Of a DNA stretch of 64,000 nt, positions 49,493 to 60,248 are shown one piece after another. The first letter of the stretch is position 1. Each line of letters begins with the position of its first letter. The notes under the pieces were generated by a model, which saw only the letters and a list, made by a program, of their open reading frames with translations, had not been told where the DNA came from and did not search any database. A program made the translations under genes and the position numbers. Origin of the DNA: Adenanthera pavonina (Eukaryota > Streptophyta > Magnoliopsida > Fabales > Fabaceae); assembly GCA_026686845.1 (NCBI GenBank), contig JAIVEN010000008.1:35158501-35222500 (forward strand). The letters are read 5' to 3'.

Positions 49493-51529
49493 ATGATTCA
49501 ACCTTCTTATGAAGAGGACTTCCCTCCCTTAGAAAGAAGAATCAATGAAACCTCCCGATACACTTCCCGACCTTTTGTCCAACCAGAACAGATGACACCT
49601 CAAGGTCCAAGGCCTATATCCCAGTCAGAAGAAGTTCTAAACTGGCATACTGAGAATTCAGTAAGTCAGAATAAAGTTCTTTACAGAATCAACACTAGGC
49701 TTGAACAGCTCCATGACAAGACTGACGGTTTCTCCACCAAATTAGATGCTTTGGACCAAATGGTTAAAAAGCTCTATGTAAATTATTCCCAGAGAGCTCA
49801 GCAGCTTGATAAAAAGCTCAAGGGATACATTGATTCCTGATACACAGGACCATTGTTCTTTCAAAAGGAACAAGAACTGAAACAGGTGAAAGAAGAATTG
49901 AAAAGAATGGAGGCAGATTTTTCCAGACAATCTTCTATCCATAGCCTAGACCCATTATACCACACCCCATTATACACACCACCTCTTGTCTCTTCTTTAC
50001 CGTTATTCCCAACTACTACCAAAAAACCTTTCTAGATGAATTATCCTATTTTCCAGCAACTCAGAAAAGAGAGAAAACAACAATCCCAGAAACCACAACC
50101 TATACCCCCATTTTCTCAACCATCCCAGCACACCAAAGCATCTCTTCCATCCACCTCTTACACACCTGAACCTATACATCCTTATAAACCTTTGAAGATT
50201 CAAACTCCTCCATCATCACCAGAAAAACAAACACCTCCCATGGATTTTTCCAAAAATAAATCCATTGCAACCATCAAACCCATGTCAGAACCATCTACTG
50301 ATTTTGAGGAAAATTTATCTTTGTCAGAATCAAAATCCATTACCACCTCAAAATCTTCCTTATCATCCCTACCTTTAAAACAACCTCCCATATTTATGGT
50401 TGATATAAACCCTCCTCCATTTGAGGAACAACCTCCAGAAGCCTCAACAACCGAACATCCTCATGAACCCATGATTGATGAACCTACTGGATCAATTCAC
50501 AGTGTTAATGAAGGATTTCATAAACCTTCAAATGGTCCATATTTTACCTTTGATGATCATCCTCATCATCATTGGAGAGAAAAGCTTCACCAATTTAGCA
50601 CCTGGTTAGATGTTCAGATGAATGACCCAGAGGCCAATAGACATGATGTGCTGAACAATTTCTTATCCAGAATGACGGAAAACTTGCGAGAATGGTTTAC
50701 CAGTCTTAGCGAGTATCAAAGAATACAAATGGCTCAGCATGACATACCTACTTTCTTGGGTATCCTACATAAAGAATTTATTGGTGACTTTGGTATTATT
50801 GATCGCAGAGCTCGATAGGAATATTTCGAAATGAAATGTTGTTCTTTGGAACGAGCAGATCTGCAGAGACATTTCAAAAGAATGTCTGAAAAATACTACA
50901 TGTTAGGAGGAGCAAATGACGTAAATCTCAGGCATGTTTTTATAGCCTCACTACCTGAAGAACTTCTCCCAGAATTACAGAAGTCTATAAATGCCCTACA
51001 AAGGAACATGATTCATATTTTCCTTGGAGAAATTTATCAAATGGCTCTAGGAGCACTAGACAGACTTTGTGAACAACAAAAGTTTGTTAAGAATGTCCTC
51101 AAGGAAAAGACTCATCTTTACAAAGTATGCAAGAGATCTGACTTGAAGATCAAATGCAAAGATAAAGATACTTGTTCATGCCCTCCAAAGAAAAAATCAC
51201 ATTTCTTCCATTACTCCAAGAAGAAGAAATTCTATCCCAGAAGAAAAAAGAAACCTTTCAGGTTTTTCAGAAAACGATATTCTTCAGCAAGCAAATTCTC
51301 AAACAGATGTTATTTCTGTGGTCAAAAGGGTCATTTTGCAAAACAATGCCCAAACAAAACCAAGAAAGGGATAAAGATGCTACAAAAACTCCAAGAGATG
51401 TCTCTTCTATCTCCTCATAAGAATTTTGAAGAGATCTATGAAGAACAAGATTCTCAGGATGAATATACAGCTATCGTCATTCCCCAGTCTGAAGATTCTA
51501 GTTCAGAGGAAGAAGAAGACAATTATTAA
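49493..51529 (+). pseudogene. Pararetrovirus coat-protein (Gag-like) region
   Basis: One frame of 679 codons is interrupted by stops at 49,838-49,840, 50,033-50,035 and 50,816-50,818, and ends at 51,527-51,529. The order is a predicted coiled coil (about 49,670-49,930), a Pro/Ser/Thr-rich linker (50,040-50,500), then the coat-protein core from about 50,580 (LGGANDVNLRHVF region). A basic Lys/Arg-rich stretch follows (51,180-51,290). Near 51,309-51,350 is a CCHC zinc knuckle (CYFCGQKGHFAKQC), then an acidic tail. The acidic end and the basic zinc-knuckle region are typical of the coat proteins of this virus family. As written it cannot produce a full protein. Confidence 0.8.
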
Positions 51530-51559
51530 CCTTGCCATCATCAAATTTGCAACATTAAT

Positions 51560-52132
51560 TTGGTAAAACCCATTCTCAAAGAAGCACCTCTTCCAAATGC
51601 CAAAGTACAGGTACTTACTGAGAAGTACGCCAAACCAATCTCTATTATTGGATTTCTAGACACAGGATCTTGTCACAGTGTCATGAAACCACAGATTCTA
51701 TCAGATGAAGAATGGTTACCGCACCAGGAGTATTTTACTTCAGCTGATGGGAAATATTTTTCTATCAATCTCATAGCAAGGAAAAAGATAGGAATTCAGT
51801 TTTTCCCAAATTGTGTGGTCTGGACCAGAATTCTTCGTAGTAGTCTTCCTACTAAAGACTTGCTGATTGGAAAGGATGTTTATCATGAAGCAAAAGGATT
51901 GCAGATACTTCCCAAAGGAATTAGGTACAAATCTTCCTTTATTCCTTGGGAACCAATTCGCAATTTATTTGAACTACAACAAGTTCCTTTGGATTATATT
52001 CCTTTCAGAGATAAATTGTTGGATTTATGTCCAGAAAATCATAGTGGGTTCCAGCACCCTCATCCTTTGTGGAAGAATGAAGAGTTCTTTGTAAAACTTC
52101 CATTTAAAAGAATGAGGACATCAATCCAATAA
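51560..52132 (+). pseudogene. Pararetrovirus aspartic protease region
   Basis: This is in the same frame as the coat-protein region and downstream of its final stop. The active-site block reads FLDTGSCHS (about 51,650-51,676), and a LLIGKDVYHEA block lies near 51,860-51,890, the usual second half of a retropepsin-type protease. The frame is lost by a small indel near 52,105, after which the sequence continues in a different frame into the reverse transcriptase. Confidence 0.75.
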
Positions 52133-53600
52133 AGGCATCTCATCCTAGGATGTCTCCTGAAGATCTGAAGTTAGCAAGAGCAGAATGTGCTGATTTGCTC
52201 AAACAAGGATTGATAGAACCTACCAACTCTCAATGGACTTGTTATGCCTTCTATGTGGAAAAAGATGCAGAAAAGAAAAGAAAGAAAAAGAGATTTGTCG
52301 TGGATTATACTCCTTTGAATAATTTTTTACAAGATGATAAATTCCCCTTACCAAAGATCAACACTTAGACTGTACATCTGAAGAAAGCAAAAATATTCTC
52401 AAAGTTTGATCTTAAGGCGGGATTTTGGCAACTAGGAGTCCATCATGAAGATAGATACAAGACAGTCTTTTGTATTCCAAATGCCCAGTATCAATGGAAG
52501 GTTATGCCCTTTGGGCTTAAACCTGCTCCATCACTATTTCAAAAGGCCATGGTTAGAATTTTTGAACCTATTATCCATACAGCCCTTATTTACCTTGATT
52601 ATATCCTTCTGTATTCTGAAACAGAAGAAGCCCATAAAGACCTATTGGACTAGTTTTACCAAATAGTCCAGAAATATGGAATCATGCTATCCTCTTCAAA
52701 AAGTCAGATGGGCCTAGCCCAAATTGAGTTTGTAGGCATGACATTCTCAGAAGGACACTTCCAACCTGGCCCCCACATAGCCACTAAGTTACTGGATTTT
52801 CCAGACAAATTACCTACAAAGCAAATACAAAGTTTTCTTGGTATAATTAATTATATCAGGGACTTTATTCCCCATGTCAGCCAGTACACTAGCCAGCTAT
52901 CAAAAATGTTGAAAAAGAATCCTCCTCCATGGACTGATCAACAAACTACAGCTGTAAAGAGATTAAAGCAAATCGCCCAGCATCCGCCACCTTTGAAGAT
53001 TCCTGATCAAGGTGAGCTCATCCTACAAACAGATGCTAGTGAAGATTTTTGGGGTGTTGTCTTGATTGAACAAGACAATGATAAAAGATATTACTGTGCT
53101 CATGCCAGTGGTGAATTCAGAATGGCATAAAAGCACTACCACACGATTTACAAAGAGATATTAGCCGTGAAAAGAGGCATTGAAAAATTCAGTTTTTATC
53201 TCAGTTTCAAGCATTTTACTGTGGAGATGGACAACACGTCTTTTCCAGCCATCCTAGACCAAAAGAAGAAAAAATTCTCCCTGACATACAATTATTGCGA
53301 GGGAAAGACTGGTTTTCACGCTATAAATTCACTGTTAGGCATATCAAAGGGAAGCATAATCTTTTTGCTGATCTACTTTCAAGACCCATTGCAAAAAACC
53401 AGCAAATAACTCTTCTCAGATCAAGTCCTTTGTTCATACTCACCACTTCAGAAATGCCTAAACAACATCCTCCTCCATCTACTCATCTTAGTTATGATTT
53501 GGTGTTTCATCCATCTCACTTTCCTACCACCATCTCTCAGATAAACAGTCTTGCCAAAAAAACCTTGTTTTATTATTTTTCATCTTTTTCTTGTTAATAC
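52110..53600 (+). pseudogene. Pararetrovirus reverse transcriptase and RNase H region
   Basis: RT blocks appear in order: LIEPTNSQWTCYAFYVEK, RFVVDYTPLN, FSKFDLKAGFWQLG, VMPFGLKPAPSLFQ, then the catalytic block, which reads YLDY in place of the usual YxDD. RNase H follows from about 53,020 (LQTDASEDFWGVVL) to RHIKGKHNLFADLLSRP. Stops lie at 52,366-52,368, 52,651-52,653 and 53,128-53,130, and a two-base expansion of an A run near 53,265 shifts the frame. Loss of the second catalytic Asp means that even the RT core is inactive. Confidence 0.85.
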
Positions 53601-54522
53601 TGGTATCACACCTAAACTAGAGTATTTTGATCCTCTTCTCCCTTACTTAGTCATCCCGTTCATAAAAGGCCCAATTACTCATGAGTTCATGTGGTACATT
53701 TGGTCTATGTCAACTCTTTTTGCATGTGCATTTGTCTTACCTCCAAAACAGACTTACCACTATCTCACTGATAGGAAGAATGAACGTTCCAACTTGGTCA
53801 TTTTCCGATCCTGGTTCTCCCCTCTTGCTGTTTGGAGAGGAAGACTGTATAATACCATCAATGAGTATAACTTATGGAAAATTCCATCAGGGAAATCCAA
53901 AGCTTACTCTTTCTTTATTGTCCACAGGCCATATCAAACTGACCACAAAGGCCTTCTCTGTACCCCTGTCCAATCCCATCTTTGGGGAACTGCTTTACAC
54001 TGGCCATTCCACCAGGAACATGTTATTACTGAGTTACGTGATTTTCTTTTAGATCTTAATAATTTTGCAGGTAATCACAAGGAACAAGTGTGCACTTCTC
54101 TCAGCCCTCTTTTAGGAGAATTTTTTGACCCTGATGAAGTTATGACTATAGGACAGGCCATATCCTTTGAATGGCCTCATCTTTCTCTTACTCCAACAGA
54201 AGCTTCAACTGAAGCCTCCACCAGCAAAGATCTCCCAAATCAACAGGATCCATCACTCTTCATAGATTCCCAAGATCCCTATGAAGTTGATCCTCAGTTT
54301 CTTCGACAATTTCTGGCACCAACTCCAGAGTTCTCACTATACCCTCAATCACTAGGACACCCTCAATCACTAGGACGAGACCTTGATGAAGAACTTGAAG
54401 AACTCCTAAGACAACAAGCAAAGAGAAAACAAAATAAGAAGTACACAGAACCAGAAGACGACAGTGATTATGAAATCATGAACAACTCGCCAAGTCATGA
54501 ACCAATCTGCAAGAATCATTAG
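53551..54522 (+). CDS. Pararetrovirus distal ORF of unknown function
   Basis: An open frame of 323 codons overlaps the end of the RNase H region in another frame and stops at 54,520. The first third is hydrophobic and aromatic-rich. The C-terminal third is Ser/Thr/Pro-rich, then acidic and Lys/Arg/Gln-rich (LEELLRQQAKRKQ). It does not look like a transactivator to me. The true start may lie upstream or depend on the polyprotein. An 18-bp direct duplication at 54,341-54,376 adds six codons absent from the left-arm copy. It is the longest unbroken frame in the locus; expression is not implied. Confidence 0.55.
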   Translation: MPKKPCFIIFHLFLVNTGITPKLEYFDPLLPYLVIPFIKGPITHEFMWYIWSMSTLFACAFVLPPKQTYHYLTDRKNERSNLVIFRSWFSPLAVWRGRLYNTINEYNLWKIPSGKSKAYSFFIVHRPYQTDHKGLLCTPVQSHLWGTALHWPFHQEHVITELRDFLLDLNNFAGNHKEQVCTSLSPLLGEFFDPDEVMTIGQAISFEWPHLSLTPTEASTEASTSKDLPNQQDPSLFIDSQDPYEVDPQFLRQFLAPTPEFSLYPQSLGHPQSLGRDLDEELEELLRQQAKRKQNKKYTEPEDDSDYEIMNNSPSHEPICKNH

Positions 54523-54753
54523 TTTGACTGCTGACGGTTTGTCTTGTCGTTTTATGCCGATAATCACATGTAAAATAAGTTTTCGTTAAAGTAGTGACTC
54601 ATCTACTATAGTCTTTATCACGAGTTACAAAGTTTGGAAAAGTTTGTCAGTATGTCTATCACTTTGTCTGCCACTTTGTAAAAGTATGAGTCACGAGTCC
54701 ACTTATGTAAAAGTTGTTTGTCCACTTGTAAGATGTATGACGCTCCCCCACTC

Positions 54754-54839
54754 TATATAAGGGGACTAAATGTGTAACGAGGGGATAGGCTGAATGAGAA
54801 CCAAAAAATCCTTTCAGAAATCCTCCTTTGTGAAATAAA
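54754..54839 (+). promoter_or_regulatory. Right-facing pararetrovirus promoter and poly(A) signal
   Basis: TATATAA at 54,754-54,760, with a GC-rich flank (CCCCCAC before, GGGGAC after), precedes AATAAA at 54,834-54,839. It mirrors the left-arm site. Transcription would run rightwards, antisense to the NAC gene at 57,834-56,431. Confidence 0.55.
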
Positions 54840-55166
54840 ATGTTTACTTTCTAAACCTTTTCTCTTCTCTCTAGAATTCTGCAGTAAACATATCTCTGTC
54901 TTGTCTATCTCAGATTCAAGTATGCTCTACTCTTGCCTCTTAGGAGGATCCTAAGTATCAGAAAGAATCGAAACCAGATCTATTTCTCAGTAACATCTTC
55001 GTAATACTGGAATCAGGTGTCCATACTATAAAGAAATTGAGAATAAAAAGGGTGATCCTAAAGAGTCCCTTGAGTCGTTATTGCCCAGGAGGGACCTTTT
55101 TTACTTGAGAATACCTGGATCATCTTTATTAGACTCTCCTAATTTATAGAGTGGATTCTATGAACC

Positions 55167-55850
55167 TGTCTTAGTGGGAAACGGGACCAGAAATTATAAA
55201 ATCACTATTAATTAGAGGCGTCCATGTGTTCTGATTGTCCTTGGTTTCCAATTGTCTACTTCGGACTAGGTTTGACCAGTTATCTACTTAGGCATTGGGC
55301 TAGGGTGAAACGCAGCTAGATCTAATATATAAACACCCTTTTTTTAATATTGCAATTTGGAATTTGGGAGATTCATATCTTAAAAGTAATGGTTGGTAAT
55401 TGTACTCCACAAGTTATCAATCACCAACCAGCCAAAATTCAGAGTCAAGCAGCAAAAACATTGCCCAAATTCATCACATTTTACATGAGAATGTAAATTT
55501 TTTAAAAAAATAATAAAAAGTGAACTAATTTTTAATAAACAAATAATTAGTTAGTTAGTTAATTAGACAATAAATAATAAATAACAATATTACTCATCAC
55601 ACTTAATCAAATTTGATTAATGGTAACCAAGAATAACCTTTGCTATATGGCATGTTAAAATGTTTTAAAGATATCTAAATTACGTAGTATATACAGTCAA
55701 AAATTAGAATCAACCTTTTCTTTTCAACAAAAATTAAAATCAGCATTATGTATTTACTTACATGAATGTAACACGTGCCACATCTGATAAATAATATGAA
55801 TGTAAATACACTTCAAAGGGACTAGGTTACAGCAGACCAACCTTACTAAT
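55167..55850. other. Spacer between the virus locus and NAC copy 2
   Basis: No gene. The sequence is AT-rich with TTAG and TAAA repeats near 55,545-55,590. It probably holds the 3' flank of NAC copy 2. Confidence 0.4.
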
Positions 55851-56239
55851 CCCTTGTTTACAACAAGCTAAATCACTCGACCATTTTAAAAGATACATAA
55901 CAATTCTTGTTAGCTTCAAATCAAAGACATGAGTAGTTTTTTTTCCCTTCATGCAGATCAACTGTTGTTATCATTCTCCAAAAACAACTGCTCATCCACA
56001 GTTGGAGATGACTACTACAATAAGTTTAAGCCAAATTCATATGACTTTAGTAGTGTCTCAAAGATTGAATGCAAAAACTCATGACTCATGTCTGAATCAT
56101 TGAATTTGAATATTTATATGCCTTGTGTGATTTTTGTATCATTGAATCCACACATTCATTGACCTTTTTTTCTGTGAAACATCAAAGGGCATAGCCCAAA
56201 TTTAATCGACCTTAGTAAAATGTGAATTATTAAATTCAC

Positions 56240-56575
56240 AAATTCATCTTACTTGATTTGAGTGGTGTCCAAATCATTACTTGAGTGGTGTCCAAATCAT
56301 TTAAAGAGTTTCATCTTACTTGAGTAGTGTCTGAATCAATTGAAGAGTTTCATCTTACTTGAGTGGTGTCCGAATCATTTGAAGAGATTAATCTTACTTG
56401 AGTGGTATCCGAATTTTGAAGAGATTCATCTTACTTGAGTGGTGTCTGAATCATTAACAAATTCATACGACTTTGTGGTGACTTGAGTGGTGTCTGACCA
56501 TCATCTGACTTGAGTGGTGTCTCAATCAATAAATTAACAAATTCATCTAAATCAAGTGGTGTCTGGTCCATTGAA
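56240..56575 (-). repeat. Degenerate minisatellite at the 3' end of the NAC gene
   Basis: Units of about 37-40 bp carry ACTTGAGTGGTGTC on the plus strand, with CTTACTTGAG strings starting at about 56,315, 56,354, 56,393 and 56,430. On the coding (minus) strand each unit encodes an E/Q-T-P-L-K-type peptide. Each of those four also carries CTCAA|GTAAG, a good splice-donor string. Some units lie inside the presumed last exon and others beyond its stop. Confidence 0.75.
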
Positions 56576-57834
56576 TCTGGATTTGAGAAGCAATGTTCCT
56601 AAAACATATATCAATCTAATATTAGTTCTCTACTTATTCCACATCCTAAACAATTGCCTAAAAATCATTTCTTAATGAGTCTAAGAATTCTTCTACTTAC
56701 TTCTGGATTTTCATCCTCATAAGCAGTAGGCAATCTCTCCTCATAGAGGAACTCATAAGTATTGCCATCAGTTTTTTTCTTTGGTTTCTCTATCAACTTG
56801 CAAAGAACAAAGGTCTTCTGCAACATATGGAAAAATAACCAACCACTTTGTGAGAATTAAAGCAAATAACTCTGAAAGAAATGATAGAACTTATTAAGTT
56901 TATAGTACTATAATGCATTCAGCTTACTAGAAACATCAATCAAATAAGTTATACAGCAAAATTGACAGTGTAATTCCTTGAATGAAAATTAATGATTGAC
57001 ATTGGTCAATCACAGTGTGATGCGAGAAAAATCAAGCCATTAAAAAAAAGTAAAATAGCCCATAACTCCATCGACCGTAAAGTCAGAACCAGAAAAACTA
57101 CCCTTTCTAATCATAGTTCTAACACAGCATTAAAACCCAGAAAATCCATGTTGTAACAGCTTGCTTTATAAGCACAAAATGGACATATACCCTCCAGTTC
57201 TGAGTTAAAATCTATAAACAAGTAAATAATGAAGTTTCATTACTCCTGTAAGCAAACAAAAATGGAAGCACACCTGGTCAGCTGGGAATGTAAGATCATC
57301 ATGATATTCATGAATAACCCAGTTGGTTTTTACCCCCTTGAGAGCACCGCGTTCATAAAATACTAAGGTCTTCTTGGTAACGATTGCCCTGTTGGTGCCC
57401 GAACCATGATTTTCCTGTTTTTACCGGTGGGTTTCCAGAAGCCACGCGGGGTAGCCCTGTTCGACAGAGTACTGTTAGAGTTCTTATAATCGAGGGGACT
57501 GAAGAAAAACCATTCCGGATCAACCGACTTGATCGCCGAAAACGCTGAAACAACACAAGTTGGAGAAGAACAAAAGGTAAAATCAATCGCTATTGCATAA
57601 GATCACTGAACTTAAGTACAAAAATTTAAACGAAAAGCACAGATTAGATTGGTGAGTAAAAGGGGGTTAGATTATACCTGGTAAATCCCAAGGGTCGTAT
57701 TTGCAAACGTCGATCTCACGGATGGTATCGTAGATGGAAGGATCATCAGCCTTCAATTTGTGCTTGATGTAGCAAGAGACTAGCTCTTCATCCGTCGGAT
57801 AGAATCTGAAACCCACACGCAAATTTTCCGCCAT
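56431..57834 (-). pseudogene. NAC-domain transcription factor gene, copy 2, with a frameshift
   Basis: Four exons on the minus strand fit: 57,834-57,678 (MAENLRVGFRFYPTDEELVS; NAC subdomains A and B), 57,544-57,274 (subdomains C and D, FWKPTGKN then NWVIHEYHDD), 56,817-56,701 (subdomain E, KTFVLCKLIEKPKKK) and 56,598-56,431 (repeat-rich tail ending QTPLK). All borders are GT-AG. Exon 2 is one base short near 57,398-57,400. Read as written, the product ends at 57,363-57,365 after 112 aa, losing the second half of the NAC DNA-binding domain. With the usual length the phases of exons 3 and 4 fit. The lesion may be real decay or a sequencing error in a CCC run. NAC proteins are plant-specific transcription factors. 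The tail is short, about 55 residues, and unlike typical NAC activation domains. Confidence 0.8.
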
Positions 57835-58130
57835 GGTTGGCTTGGCTCAACTAAACTATTAGGGTTATGAAAGAACAGGTGGAGTTTTTTGAGGGAGACG
57901 AAGCTTTCAGAGAGAGAGAGCTCGCGTTGCCTGGACGCAACAATGGAGGGCGATGATTGGCTTTAAAATTGCGTTTTTTTTTGGAACAATAACCGGTATA
58001 ATGAACGAAGAAACTTCCCAGAGACGTCATGAATGGAACGAAATATCAGGTACAGGAGGACCATCACTTTAACCGTGTTCTTACTGTGAGACACCGCGTC
58101 GCTTTAGAGAAAAGGTTTTTTTTAGCATAA
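57835..58130 (-). promoter_or_regulatory. 5' flank and leader of NAC copy 2
   Basis: The region upstream of the NAC start carries a GA-rich tract at 57,910-57,925 (CT on the coding strand), typical of plant leaders. No TATA box is confidently placed. Confidence 0.35.
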
Positions 58131-58291
58131 AATAATAAATAAAAAATAAAAAAACTTACACATTTTAAATATTATTTATCAAAATATAATACATAAAGTT
58201 GATCAGTGGTAATACGATTTGAGTTAGTATAAAGAAGCCACATAACTAACTATGCGATTTCAGATTTAAAAAAAAATTTTTAATAAAAAGG

Positions 58292-58369
58292 AAGTCGCAT
58301 GGTCATCCATACGACTTACCTCTTTGCAATTTTTAAGAAGATAAAGTCGCATGGCCACTCATGCGACTT
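58292..58369. repeat. Twin short hairpins (GTCGCATG family)
   Basis: 58,292-58,317 and 58,344-58,369 are each self-complementary: AAGTCGCATGG, a 4-base loop, then the inverse, with one imperfect pair or so. A half copy (ATGCGATTT) lies at 58,253-58,261. They lie upstream of a probable Mutator-like transposase fragment. Confidence 0.65.
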
Positions 58370-58849
58370 TGCCTTTATTTATTTTAAATAATTCATTTTT
58401 TAGTTATTGAATTATTTAAATGGATTTTCTAATACTATTTAAATGATCAATATTTACTACTATACTCATATAAATTTTCTACAATGTTCTTAAGTGTATA
58501 CTTATATCAACTTTCTACAATGTTCAAGTGAACTTTCACTATTTTCAAATATGATTTTTTGTAGGAAATATTTTATATAGGGATCTGAAATTATCTTTTT
58601 TACATTAAATAATTATTGAGAAAATACAAATTTAATTAAAAGTGAAACAAATATTAATTAATAATTAACTATATTTGTATAAATGTTGTCCCAAATTTTT
58701 TCATCCCTAAACTTATATTATATACACATACTTTATTTTTTAAACATTCAAATATCATATTAAAATTGTATGAAGAGGTAAAAAATCCTTATATGGTACG
58801 CTTAATTTTTTTGTAGATGTCTTTTTCGTTATTTTTTTCATGTAGTAAT

Positions 58850-59225
58850 ATTTGTCACTGCAGAATTTGGCCAATTTCTTTTTTAATGTCACCGTATTCA
58901 TGAAAATAAAATTAGGAAGTGGAATGAAAAATACATCAGTGTTTCTATGCATATATACAAATAGTCAAATTGTTGATGGTTCAAATGGCGTGACATTCAA
59001 GTCAGATGAGATGAGAATATTAAGTGTTGATTCAGACATTATTTAGTTGGACTGAAGCAAATTATTGGACAAAATCTCAATCTTCCTCCAAGCCAAATTG
59101 TGTCAGATTTTGTTTATAGATTTCCAATATTCACAAACCCACTACAGTACCAAGTATGGAAACTACTAAATGATTCTAATATACAGACAATCTGGCAAGT
59201 GCATTCTTATATTTTTTTAAAAAAA
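58850..59225 (+). pseudogene. Probable Mutator-like transposase N-terminal fragment
   Basis: The frame at 58,852-59,046 (DGSNGVTFKSDEMRILSV), continued past its stop by LPPSQIVSDFVYRFPIF and a YQVWKLLNDSNIQ stretch to about 59,220, resembles the N-terminal region of plant MULE transposases. At least one stop (59,044-59,046) interrupts it, and no catalytic core follows. The identification rests on general resemblance only and should be treated as tentative. Confidence 0.4.
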
Positions 59226-60248
59226 CAATATCATCATCCTAAAAATAAAAAATAAAAATTTTAAATTTGAATCATTTTTTTTATACATAAGGAGAGTTTA
59301 AACCCTATAAAGTTTAGTATAATATAAGTTTTGATAATAACAAATATAGTGTACTAAGAAACAAATGTTTCATATGTATCTAACATATAAAATGTTCTTT
59401 AAAGAAGTAAAATATGCATTAATATGTATTTAATTATGATTATAATATATATATCATGCTGTGTGCAAATATATTCACTGTATTTTTACAATGAATAGTA
59501 TAAGTTGAATATATAAACTGGACTAACTACTTGATTTGTAAGTGTACTATATTAAATGTAGGTTGGTCCAAGTAAAAAGAGTGAGCACTGGAATATACAA
59601 ATGGAAATTAATACTATGCCTCACTCAAGAAAAAAGAAGAGAAAAGATACTCTAAAATGGAAGATCAGAAGAGAGCATGTTAAGAAAGAAATGATCAAGT
59701 GGAAGTGAAACTCAATATTTGAAAACCTAGTCATTATGTATATTTTGTTTTAACTTAGGTCTTGAAGTGAGATTAATCTTTAAAAATTAATTAATTTTAT
59801 TACCATATATTTTAAATCAGTTAGATCAAATAAATTTGATATTAGCATACATTAAAGTTGAAAAACACTGACTGACTGATAAATTTTAAAGTTAATGCTT
59901 GAGTATTTTGTTAAAAATTTGAACTTTGATAACTGAAATTTGAAATCACAAAGATATTACATCTGACAGACGAATTTCAAATGGTTGAAATTTGAATTTT
60001 GAGTCAAGTATAATTTATGAAAAATGAAAAATTCGTTTCAAGTCATATCAAAGTTTGTCTGATATTAAAGTGCAAAAAGAGTTCAAAATTAATCCCTCTG
60101 ACAGACGAATTTTGATTTCAAAATTTGAACTTTAGAATGAAACTTAATGATTTCAATTGCATTTGACTAGCTTAAGAAGTTTTGGTTATCAAAGTTATAC
60201 ATCATTGCTTTTAAACATAGTGAAATCTGATTTTCAAGAATCTAGAGT
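59226..60248. other. AT-rich stretch with GACAGACGAATTT motifs
   Basis: No gene. From about 59,960 the GACAGACGAATTT and AAATTTGAATTTTGA strings that characterise the following palindrome begin to appear, so the repeat family may extend leftwards beyond the paired arm. Confidence 0.45.

Larger units (their letters stand above)
46838..55166. mobile_element. Endogenous pararetrovirus (Caulimoviridae) locus with inverted-repeat arms
   Basis: The block contains, on the plus strand, a coat-protein region with a CCHC zinc knuckle, an aspartic protease, reverse transcriptase and RNase H, then a distal reading frame and a compact promoter. There is no integrase and no LTR pair in direct orientation. 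That combination identifies a plant pararetrovirus rather than a Ty3-type element. The last 2.2 kb (52,965-55,166) is repeated in reverse complement at 46,838-48,992. The two parts join abruptly near 48,993, where minus-strand RNase H sequence meets the start of the plus-strand segment. Stops and shifts in every gene mark it as an old, non-infectious copy. I could not recognise a movement protein or a transactivator. The genus is unresolved. Confidence 0.85.

Noticed and set aside
46838..55166. LTR retrotransposon in place of pararetrovirus
   Set aside because: The terminal repeats are inverted, not direct, there is no integrase, and the coat-protein zinc knuckle with a compact TATA/poly(A) unit fits Caulimoviridae.
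57353..57586. 77-codon minus-strand frame over NAC exon 2
   Set aside because: It is out of frame with the NAC domain residues and starts in intron 1. It is a shadow of the NAC exon.
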